DNA of 64,000 nucleotides. Origin: Typha latifolia. Lineage: Eukaryota > Streptophyta > Magnoliopsida > Poales > Typhaceae. Shown here one piece after another: positions 52,601-62,694 of this stretch. Below the pieces are notes generated by a model. The model was not told where the DNA came from, did not search any database, and worked only from the letters and a program-made list of their open reading frames with translations. Every line of letters starts with the position of its first letter. Within the stretch, counting starts at the first letter, position 1. The stretch is from NCBI GenBank assembly GCA_019914945.1, contig CM034105.1:12090001-12154000 (forward strand), read 5' to 3'. Position numbers and translations under genes: made by a program.

Positions 52601-55600
52601 TTATTTCAGATGGAGAGATATAGATTGAGAGTTGGGCAATTCAATACTGCTAAAGTTGCTGCAGCTATATCTCATAACACTCTAGCTGAATAGTGGTCTA
52701 TCTATGGATGGGAGAAAACACCAAATTTGACGCAAATAGCAAAGAAGATTTAAAGTCAAACAGTGTCATCATCACAGTATGAAAAATATTAGACTACTTT
52801 CTCCTTAATCCACACAAAAACACCCAACCGATTAACAATAGAAAGATTGGAAAAGTTAGTTTTTTGTAATTATAATATGAGATTGAGAGAGAAATTTAAG
52901 AAGAAAAAGGGAAAATAAACAACTGATTAATTTAAATCATGTTTTTGATGAAGAAGACCCGTTGACTCCATGGATCAGAGAAATAGAGGACAGGTTATTA
53001 GATGACAAAGATAACCCATGGTTAAATGAGACATTAGGAGAGACCACGACAAGGGCAGAGGCTGATTCAAGTCGTTCAGCAGCAAGAGATAGTATACCTA
53101 CTAGTACTAGTCATAGTCCTAATGATACATATAGTGGTGAGATCGTTACATCTACATTTGTTGAGGAAAGTCAAAGAGGCATAAGAATTGAAGATAGAGA
53201 AACTGAGTATTGAGAATGTTGTTTCCTATGATTATGGTACATCGAGTATTTATTGTTTGGAGCCATCACAAGATCCATATACTAGTTATTATCCTCAGTA
53301 TTCTCAGTATCCTCAAGCACAAGATCCAAATATTAGTTATTATCCTCCTCAGACGTAAGTCACACAACAAGATCCATACAATATGACTAGTATGATTGAA
53401 TCACTTTTTGAAGCATCAAGTCTCAGACATCAATATTTACAAACTTATGGTGATTATGATGATGAAGACTATAGAAATTTACGAGAATCAGCTCGGTATT
53501 CATCAAAATTTTAAATTTTGAGTAAGCTAATAAATTTTTTAAAGTTTTTAGACTTCATATGTGAGTAATTTTTGTTTTCTTATTTTTTTGTCATTTTTTC
53601 TGTATTTTTAAATAATATTGAGAATTTTATATAATTAAAAATAGTCTAATCCGATATGAAAGACCGATACGGCCGATACGAATTGTTTTTCTAGACGGCC
53701 AATACCGATCCCGATCTCGATACTGGGAACCTTACAAGAAGATATGTCTAGGATACGATAATAAATAAATTATATATATATAATACGGATAAGATATGTC
53801 GTCATTGGTTCTCGACGGTGTCATCATCGACTAGTTCGTCGACGAGAAGGGGGAGTGGCACTATTCGATCATCGAGAGAGAAGGGCTAGGGCATGTAACT
53901 TTTTAGAGAGAGGGATAACACAAAAGTGGGTGCGGAGAGGAGACGAAAGTGTAATAAGCTTAATGGGTAATTGGGTACGATAACAAGTTTATAAAATTAA
54001 ACTCGCCTCGATTACCCATTAAAACCAAATTGGCCACTATAAAATCAAATCAATTTTAAACAAAAATACATCTGAAAAATACTAGTGCACATCATTTTGA
54101 TGTAAGGAAAACAAATACTTGTGATCAACCATAAGACATTCTCAGCATACAAGAAAAAAGAGCATGTTGAGGGTGACAGGAATAGGAAACTAATATATTG
54201 AGTTGCATTAAAATCTTTCAAAAACATCATCAAGGTAGAGAAGCTAAAATTTGTAACTTGCCAGAAGGAGCAACTGGGGGACTATCAAATAAGTTGGTGA
54301 CAGGAATAGGAACCTTTTCTTGGCCCCCACTGATATCGTCGCAAACTAACCTGTAAAAGTTCAAAATGGCCTTAGGGTTACAAAAAGTAGACTCAATTTA
54401 GAATACACAATGCTATAGCATAAAAAAAGAAGAAGCTTATTTAAGGAAAAGAGAGCATCTATGTGACAAAAAACACTATTAGAACATAGAAACATAGATA
54501 GAATCATCAAAGGTCACATTTTCCTCTTAGGACTACACATCACAAAATAATCACCAAAGACGACCTACTAGTAATTGAGAAAAATAGATTTAGCTCATAC
54601 CCACGCAAGCCAGAAATGGATTTGGGAACTTGTTCCCGAGCAAATTTGACCTGTCAATGAATAAAGTAATTAATGAGAGGCACAATCAATAAGAACATAT
54701 ATAGTATAAGAGGACTAATATATTATGCGTGCATCATGAAGGCGACATGCAACATAAGAGTTTATTTACTACAGAACAGTTTTGGACAAAGGCATAAAAA
54801 AGCAATTGTCCACACTAAAAAATCTAAAGTGAAAAATATTAGGGGCAAGCAATGCAAATTCCAAGCTGGGCTTCCTGGAGGACAAATTACTTCATGCCAC
54901 AACAAGATGAGAAGTAAATGGTTCAATATTTTTTTAAATCAATCATGAACCCCTGCGATATAGCGTAGACAAAAGACAAGCCATCCCCAATATATAACTT
55001 GGATAATTAAGTTAATCCTCCAAAAAATTGGGTCACAAAAAATTCAAATTATACGCATATAGCGATGAAAAATTCATCAAATGTCAACTGGAATGTTCAT
55101 GGGGGAATTAAACTCATGACTTCCATCATGGTTGGTAACACTAAACCACTAAGCTATAGTGATGGCTTGTTGGATGTTTATATTAGACTAAGTCTAATTG
55201 CAATAATAACTAAACTTTTGCATTCTCTAAGAAAACCTTGTGAAAACATATATCAAACATATCCCCCTTCCTACTTTGTCTAGATGCATATATTAGTCAT
55301 CACATAAATTTATCAAAGTCCATAAAAAGATAGTTTGGTAATAGAAAAGTGAAAACTATTAAACCTCTTCTCAAAATCTAAAGTAAAATAAGGAGGAAAC
55401 TACCATAAATAGAGTGATATAATGGAAGGACTTATATAGGACTTATATATCGTTCACTTCCGCTGCGAAAATCTCATCTCGAGATTATCTTAATAATCTA
55501 CATCGTTGGAAATTTCTTCATAAGATAAGTTGATCATTAAGCACTCGATCTTAATATTTGAAAATTAAATTTTCCTCACGATTGAATCCATTAAATTTGA

Positions 55601-58600
55601 ATTTGCTCTTGTACCAAATTGAAGTGGCATAGGGAACAAAAAACAAGCCGGAAAAAGCTAAGGAGGTACCTAGATCAACCCCTAAGGCGGAAAGATAGGG
55701 CCTCTGTAAATCTCTTTATCTACCTCCAAGCATCATTTTTATACTAGCATAACTAGAAAGATAGAAAAGATAGAAAATAACCCACTAAGCAATAGGGGAA
55801 AGAAACTAAACCCACATAGATTGTAAGGGACAAATAAAGCGTGGAATCCACCACAAAAGACGAGGAGAAAAGGAAGATGGATAAATGTGGAATCCTCCAC
55901 AAAAGATTATTTCTCAAATTTTTATTTTTTTCTCCTTTTGAAAGAAAAGTAATCAAATCCTAACAAACTTACCTTAAAAGAAATTAACAATCGAATCTCC
56001 TAAACTTTCACGAGTTTTAACCAAATTAGACACTCTGGAATCAAAAATATGACCAAAAATATTAAATGAAAAATCGAATTCCCAACATTTACTTCTGTTG
56101 TGCAAATCTCATTCAAGCTTATCTTCATAATCTGCATTTTTTAAACTTTCTTCATAAGATAACTTGACCATTATGCACTCAATCTTGATATTTAGAAACT
56201 AAATTTTCTTCATGATTGAATCCATCAGATCTAAACTTGCTCTGATACCAAATTGATATTGCCTAGGGACGAAGAGACATTACAATATGGAAAAAGATAA
56301 AGAGGTACCTAGATCCACCCCTAGTAGAAAAGATAGAATCTCTCTGAATTTCTTTATCTGCCTCCAAGTACCATTTTCATAAGGTAAGAAAGATAGAAGA
56401 TAACCAACCAAGCCATGGGGGAAAGAAAATTAAACTCACATAGAGGAATAAACGAAGCGTGGGGGGGGCGGGGGGCGGGGAAGGAAAGAGGGATAAATGT
56501 GGAATCTTCCACAAAAGATTATTTCTCAAATTTTCATTTGTTTTTCCCTTTTTTTAAAAAAAAAGCAATCAAATCCTAACAAACTTATCCTAAAACAAAT
56601 TAACAATAAGATCTCCTAGATTTTTTAGAGTTTTAACCAAATTGGACACTCTAAAATCAAAACAATTTTTTAATAAAAATACATCCGAAAAAAAATAAAT
56701 GAAAATATACACTTAATGTTTTGTTATCTCCTATTCATCACTCTCATTATGCAAAAATGAAAATTTTGAAAATCTTATTTTGGTATCATTATATATATAT
56801 ATATAACTACAATTTTGTTAAACCTATAATTGATCATCGCGAAGAAAGATATTAAGTTCATCTTTTACCCATAGCCAACTTAGATCACCAAAGGAAAAAG
56901 AAACAAATAAAATTACAATAATAAAAGAAATAAATTTATAATGTTTAAAAATTAGTAAACCTGGGTTGTCGTCAAACTTCTTTGCCCATCAAGCCGCTTT
57001 AATCTATACCTGTATACAGTAAATCCACTTAAACCTTTCTCTGGCCAATAATCTTCCACCTATTGATGCAGAAGAGATATGTGAACCCATAGCTCAGATC
57101 GAATCAATAAATGACAAGACAACGTGCAGCACATTTTAAGCTAAAAAAGGACAGAAAATTTAAATTTTGTGATTGTCCATCTCTATAGATAAACAGCCTT
57201 TTTTTCATTTTCTAACAACTTATGAATAAAGAGAGAAGATACTTTCTGAAAGAATGTTCCTAATTGTTTAACCAAATCAAATTCTGGAAATTTCATTTGC
57301 CATAAATCCATATCGTAACTCATCTTTCAAGACTAGGCCAGTTGAAATCTACCAGCCAGAAACTATTAATATATTATAAATTTGAACGCAGAGGTTCAAC
57401 CCACTAAATAAGAAAATGATAGCAATTGTATGTAATCGAGGGCAACCTCCAGATATATCTAGTCTGCAATTGACAAGTAAAGAAAAATCAAAACATTAAA
57501 CAATCTTACTCGCTTCCATATTGCAAATCAATAGATGCTCCATAATTGGTGTCAAACTACTAGAGTGCTTGGCGACAATATCACTTCAAAGAACTAATAA
57601 CTCAGATGTTCTACAACTATGTTGACCACCGCATGCTGAAATACATCAGTGATGTGCCGGTACATAAAGAAAATTATCAAAAAATCAATCCAAGTGAAAG
57701 TAATAATATCATACATTGTCTGTCATATGCATGTCTAAATCATCGTAAGTAAAAGCTATTTGACAATTATTCTATTGGATATCAATATATAATGCAAAAT
57801 TTCTGAACATAATGGAATGTGAACTAAGGATTTAACATGGTCTCTATAATAACCTTGTATAAGCCATCATAGGTATAAACTCTTCCACAATAACTGCTTG
57901 GAGATACATGTCCACGAATTACACGTACAGGAACATAATTTTCCTTGCTATTCTGCATAGCAAATGTCAAGAGTCCACGAGAATGAGACTCGCAAAAGGA
58001 AAAAAAAAATTAAAGGAATATAACAAAAAAATATGCCAACAATTTATAGCTAAGTGCATATGATTGTGAACATAGGGTAGGTAATATCAGCTTCCAGAGG
58101 AACCAGAAGACGAGTCAAACTCCATTCTCAACAGAAACTGGTAAATACAATCTTAATGTTTAGCAGATAATAGAACAAGCATACAACAGCTATGAGAAAC
58201 CACTGGTTATTATGATGTTAAAAGATAAATGGCCAGGAAGATATAACAGCAAAAAATATCTTCAACATCTGCAACAGATAACAAGCTGAAATATAGCAAA
58301 TTTTTTCAGCTAGTGAGCTTAAACTACCATGATGTGTTGACTAAGGGAGAAGCTCCATGTCAACTAGAGGAACTCATACATATAGGCTTCTTATCACAAA
58401 AGGAGAAAAGGAGAAGAAAGCTAATCCAGTGGAGAAAAAAGAGAAACGCAGTATATAAACTTAACGCTTTTGAGCAATTATCCTCATATGACAGGCAAAG
58501 CATAAGACGTCACTCCTCAACTCACGCATGCTAGTGTATTTATAGTTCTTGCACCACATGAATGAGTGTGAGTGAAAAGCTAACGCAATATGGAAAATTT

Positions 58601-61600
58601 AGGTTAGGCCCTTAGAATACGATTAGCTACACAAAAACTAAAAAGTTGAGGCATGATGAATGGAAAAGGACTTCACATAAATTTATTGTAAGAAAAGAAA
58701 AGAAAAATCTGGATAACCTTGAAATACTAGTAAAGAGATTGACAAAGAAATATATTAATGATACAAGTACAAAACTAAATAGTAGCCTACAAAAGAATGT
58801 TTTACTTTCACCAATGGATAGAAAGAAAATAATGAAGTGGTCATAAAATTTATCGTAACTAAAGCAAAGCTAGAGAAATATTAGATACTATTTTCTGTCA
58901 TACATCTCAAATAGGATTAGAGACCACATCAAACAATAATAATTGAAGTTACAGATCAGATAATGAAAAGTACCTGAAAAAGGACACATATTCTTTAAAG
59001 GAATAAATTTCAGTAGAAGTATAGGAAATGAAAGTGGTAGATACATGAAGCACTGTGAGTGTGGGCACAAATGAACAAGCAACAATAGTCGATCCGGTGC
59101 TAGAACCATGCAAGGCTTGCCGTGCTGAAGACACATGCCATATCGATACCAGGTCGGCATGATATGTGCTTATGGCCCACACTTAGCATGCTTTTGGCAT
59201 GCCTCTAATATAAATTTTAGAACGTTTCTCTAAAGAGCCGTTTGATACAAGTTTTTTTGTTTGAATATATATATATATTAAAGCCTTTATCCTTGAGTAA
59301 TAATGTAAATGACCAATTTTACTAAAGATATAGCAATAGTCAAATAAAGAGATGATTTAACACATAATATAATTGAATACATTAACAAATTGACAATAGT
59401 TCAATAATTAAAACTAAGTTGAATATAGAATGATGGGGACAATATCTCATTAATTTAATGTTTATATACCAAATTTGACTCAATTTGAAAGAATTTGATA
59501 TATTAATTTTGGACTTTTAAAAATTTTGGGTAAAATTGTGTGGGAAATTATATTTACCCTTTGATCCCTACAATTTAAAAAATATTTTTCATAGATATAG
59601 CACCAATACTATATCTATTTAGAAAGACCCTTATAAATAATAGATCTAGTAAAGTTAAGCTAGATTTAACATTTGTACATGCAAAATTAGTCTTTAAAAT
59701 GTAAAACAAAGAAAATAGTTAAGAGAATGAGAAAAATTAACTTAAAAAATAAAATGGGATTTCAAGAAGAAATCTCGTATTCCTCCTTAATCTCCTCTCT
59801 TTCTCCTTCTCACTTCAACCTTATTTTAGTAAAGTGGCTGTCAAAGACCCAAAGAGACCTTAATGTGTCTCTTTGACTAACCCTTAATGGGTTAGTGGCA
59901 TTCGAGCGGCACCCGACCTATGCAGAGCCGCACGGTTAGGCATGCAACGCCGACTAGCACAGGGCTGTGTTAGTGGCACAGCCCATGCCGACTGCCGATT
60001 CCTCATTAGCACAGCCTCCCTTGTGACCACATACCAAGGAACCAAACAGATTAAAGTAACTTGTGAGATCACTTATTTAGATTTCATCATCATGAAGTAA
60101 GAATTGTGATGTGCTTCTATATCTTGCATTTCTACTACATATTAGCATTTCAAGTAAGATTATTGATATGAAGTACTAATTTACTAACATAATTATGAGG
60201 AATAAGAACATATAGACAAACCAATTCACACAATATCCATTCCTTTGATATAAACAAGACAGCAAACTACTTGGAGCGATTTAACTATGTGTCATCCAAC
60301 TAAGTCTTACCTTCAATATTTTCTTAGCATGTGTCCTGATTTTAGCGTAGTGTTTAAGCTCCTTACATTAGTCTTATAGGGATTAGTCATCAAATGTATA
60401 AGCAATAAGTCAAGATAAATCCTTTGATCCTATTACATTGGCCGCAAGAGGGACCTCATCATTAAATTAGGCCAAGAAGCTTGACAAATAAATTTTGGTG
60501 AGATAATTCAGCATAATTTCTATCTCATTCATATGGCTAGTGATTAACTTCTGAGGTAAATTATATTTCCTAGAAACAAAGTTGGTGGTTGTGGTGATGT
60601 AAGTAACAAAATGGAGCAAGCGTCTCAAACAGAAGGCTTTTCGAGTTTTGACATTTCCTTCATATTGTTTCCCGTTAGGTCATCCTCCAATTTTTATGTT
60701 GATTTATATCTGTTCAAGAGTCTTAAAAGATTATGAAATCAATTCATCATGAATTAAAACAGAAGAATATAATCTAAAATTATGAATTATCACGAGATAA
60801 TTTCACTAAGATTTAGAAGCAGTATCCACAAACAAACCTTTAAAGCCAAGTTACCACGTTCCATCTTTTGATCGCAAATCTGCTGCTTCTTACCAAGCAA
60901 ATCATGCCCGCCTTGACCAGTATAAATAATATCTTCAGAATTATCCAAATCATCTTCATACATTCCAGATAGAACAATGCATATTGCAAGTGGAAATGTA
61001 TAGTTCTTGTACTCCTCCTACTTAATTGAAATATAAAGAAAATATTACAACCTAGTTCATTCCACAAATACTAAAGCAGAAGATGACCTAGATACTTGAA
61101 TAACATGTCATCAGAGGGGAAAATTCACTTATTAATCCACAATTCATGAATATATATATATATACTAGAATTTCCTGGTGTTGCTAATAGTAACATATTA
61201 AAAAGAAAAAAAACTATAATTAGACAGCTAAGAAAAAACATAGACACCAAGCTTTTAAGAACATGGCAACAGAAAACTTCAAAAAGGACAACAGAATACA
61301 ACAATTTGAATCTCGCTTAGCACAATGAAATATCCCTCATTCAATTAGAAAAATAGAACATCCATGAATAAGTGGTGAGATCTCACAATAATTACAAAAG
61401 GAAAGAGGATGTCTCTAATCACATTCTAGTAGGAAATTAACGAGCAAAACATGTACCACAAAGTTGCATCAGGTAAGGGGCAAGATGTCATATAGATAAG
61501 GGTCTAATTTAGGGAACATGAGTCTTTTGCACACTCCATAGTTTCATCACTTCTTTTGAGTATTGGACACTCGAGAGGTTGTGCAGGGTTGAAGGCAAGA

Positions 61601-62694
61601 AGCCATAGAGATGAGCTTATCTATTTATAGTTATTCCATGGTTCCATCTAATGGACACATTCATCTCCAACGGATTATGATAAGGTATATCAAGCCCAAA
61701 TATTTCCGCCACAATTGTCACCCAATGATGGGATAGGTTATTTTGTCATATGGATTTTCTTTTCTCGATAAAAATATTTTCAACTGTCACAAAGAAGTAA
61801 TTTAGCAAAAAGAAAGGCATAAAAAAGGAAAATTTTAAAAAGAATCAATTAGCAATGGTATTGAATCAAAGGTGCAGCTTTACAAGATATGGAAGGAAAT
61901 GTTAAAATAATGTGGAGGGAATTAAAATGAAATATTGAATACGACATGGCACGAAAATCAAGTCTACAAAATATTGTAAATTAACTGTTTTCTCTTATAT
62001 AATTGAACACAGAATCAATGATTGATATGAGGTGTTCAAGCTTTGTATAATATCTTAATGGTTGGTCTAGTTTGGTTACTTTGCTGCAACCTTGTTCAAC
62101 TCCTAGAGTCTCTTTTTGACAGTGTTCTCCAAGTTCACTGTAGCAGCCTTGTGTAACAATTAGCTGAGAGAATAACACCTGCTACTTAGATTACACTAAA
62201 AGTTACTTTGCTCCCATAACATATTGTAGTAATACTAATCAAATGAAAGTTAAACCTTAACAAATTCTAAATAACTAGCACAGGAAAAAAAAAACTACAC
62301 CAAAAGTGAGAATTTAAGATGATCTGTAAGAGTAATTTATAGTTTTAAACATCTCAAAATTGGATTGGCAAAACATAAAAACATATAAGTGGCATATGAT
62401 TTGAAATCAAATGGTTTAAATTTCTATAGTGCTAGACCGACAACAAAGAATGATAACTAGAAGCATGAACTGCATAGATATGAAAATGGACTGCATTGGC
62501 TTCTGAAAGAAACACAGTTGCCAAATTAACAATTGCAAGTTCAACTAGTGACGCTGAACGACAAATTGTTAACCTACACATTACCATTTTTTTGAATTCT
62601 TGTCCCATGTAATCAATTCCATTCAGCCAATGGCTATGCATACCTAGAACCACCATTTCTGCTCGTGAAAAGAATTGGTCACCAACATCAATAC
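43604..62694 (-). CDS. SUVH4: SUVH4/KRYPTONITE-type histone H3K9 methyltransferase (C-terminal 11 exons)
   Basis: Exons: 62585-62694, 60838-61017, 57854-57952, 56961-57059, 54601-54650, 54262-54350, 49591-49750, 48141-48246, 47851-48033, 46511-46720, 43604-43717. They join in frame to about 465 aa plus a split first codon. SRA (YDG) domain: GIDVGDQFFSRAEM, HWLNGIDYMG, SGMYEDDLDN, YTGQGGHDLLG, VYTYDGLYKVEDYW. Pre-SET: zinc-cysteine clusters GCDCRGDCSNSRSCSCAK and FECGVNCGCDLNC. SET: KKGWGVKSWDTIPAGAPICEY, ARFINHSCQPNLFVQ, ELTYDYGYAL. Post-SET: CHCGAVDCRKRLY, then stop. Catalytic NHSC and YDYGY are intact. Family role: binds methylated CHG DNA through SRA and deposits H3K9me2, maintaining CMT3-dependent silencing. 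Intron 6 has a GC donor. Introns are very long (up to 4.5 kb) and full of repeats. The exon(s) preceding SRA are not seen; the first shown exon starts at codon phase 2 after a GCAG acceptor, so the gene runs past the window or has an unrecognised exon. Confidence 0.93.
46878..47794. mobile_element. Mutator-like nonautonomous element with 9-10-bp TSD
   Basis: The direct repeat CAATTCCTCA occurs at 46878-46887 and 47785-47794 and brackets about 0.9 kb. Terminal sequences are imperfect inverted repeats (left ATGGCTTAAAAACTCGG, right complement ATGGTTGGAAGTTTCGG). A 9-bp duplication is the Mutator signature. The interior is pyrimidine-rich and non-coding. It lies in the SUVH4 intron between the exons ending at 46720 and starting at 47851. 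Confidence 0.5.
48348..48747. repeat. tandem duplication, two units of about 198 bp
   Basis: Unit 1 (about 48348-48548) and unit 2 (about 48549-48747) share long runs such as GATATACTGGA(A/G)GAAACACTG, CCAGATCAACAAGATCCAAAA and GGGACAAAATATGACC. They differ by scattered substitutions and small indels. The pair lies in a SUVH4 intron and shows no coding potential. Confidence 0.85.
49400..49531. repeat. short tandem duplication, about 68-bp units
   Basis: GACAAGGT(A/G)CCATGT(T/G)TTAATATTCT begins each unit, with unit 1 at about 49401 and unit 2 at about 49469. The units diverge by substitutions and short indels. It lies in the same SUVH4 intron as the 198-bp duplication. Confidence 0.75.
50588..53731 (+). 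mobile_element. decayed autonomous-type hAT transposon in a SUVH4 intron
   Basis: The ends GGTTTCCAGTTTCG (50588-50601) and the complement of CGATACTGGGAACC (53718-53731) match at 12 of 14 positions, followed by GATCGGGATCGG-type subterminal words. The interior encodes pieces of a BED/DUF659/hAT transposase on the + strand: a BED zinc finger (CNWCGKKMSGGVNCLKIHL) near 50850-50910, LMCDGWSTQNR near 51606, a block ending YWTPCAAHCLDLILQDIAK at 51918, LNPRFQFS near 52390, and a C-terminal hAT dimerisation block (WSIYGWEKTPNLTQIAK, RLEKLVFCNYNMRLREK) at 52690-52900. Stops and frameshifts break the frame. No clear 8-bp target duplication was found. It sits in the sense opposite to SUVH4. Confidence 0.8.
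50721..53213 (+). pseudogene. hAT transposase pseudogene (BED, DUF659, C-terminal hAT)
   Basis: The longest intact pieces are 50721-51182, 51697-51918 and 52962-53213. At least three conserved tryptophans are stop codons: TGA before NKFGCTLMCDGW, TAG in the AE-W-W block near 52690, and TAG at the ERNW-like site near 52790. All fit G-to-A changes of TGG, the footprint of methylcytosine deamination. Other stops and frame breaks follow. Catalytic function is not possible from this copy. Introns of the original transposase are not resolved. Confidence 0.75.
54260..54261 (-). other. GC splice donor of SUVH4 intron 6
   Basis: The exon ending TCTG at 54262 must join GTTTTGTATATTGC at 49750 to read PPVAPSG-FVYCKSL, the conserved family sequence. 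The base pair following the exon is GC within G|GCAAGT, the consensus of GC-AG introns. No GT donor nearby keeps the frame and the conserved residues; a GT 4 bases further in would shift the frame. Confidence 0.85.
55060..55175 (-). mobile_element. tRNA-derived SINE-like segment
   Basis: Read on the - strand, TAGCTTAGTGG (complement of 55146-55156) matches the Pol III box A and GAGTTTAATTCC (complement of 55104-55115) matches box B, at tRNA-like spacing. There is no cloverleaf acceptor stem or CCA context, so it is not a functional tRNA. A SINE head or decayed tRNA-like repeat fits best. Tail and target duplication were not resolved. Confidence 0.5.
55455..56664 (-). mobile_element. tandem TRIM-like LTR array
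   Basis: Two diverged direct copies (about 55455-56055 and 56060-56664) each read, on the - strand, as an LTR of about 410-435 bp, then a primer-binding site, then about 190 bp of internal sequence ending in a purine-rich CAGAAGTAAATG/GCGGAAGTGAAC tract. The primer-binding site in the right copy is a perfect TGGTATCAGAGC (complement of 56239-56250), matching initiator tRNA-Met. The left copy has TGGTACAAGAGC (55606-55617), two changes. No coding domain fits in the internal part, as expected for terminal-repeat retrotransposons in miniature. It lies in a SUVH4 intron. Confidence 0.6.
57953..60837. other. SUVH4 intron with GC-rich repeat islands
   Basis: AT-rich apart from two islands rich in GGCAT/ATGCC and GGCAC/GTGCC words at about 59090-59200 and 59880-60030. 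These recall the GC-rich ends of the elements at 847-1306 and 28,085-28,394 and may be relatives, but boundaries and target duplications were not found. No exon is seen. Confidence 0.4.

Noticed and set aside
61981..62178. 65-codon - strand frame between SUVH4 SRA exons
   Set aside because: The flanking SRA exons join directly in frame, so this piece is intronic; the sequence looks repeat-derived.
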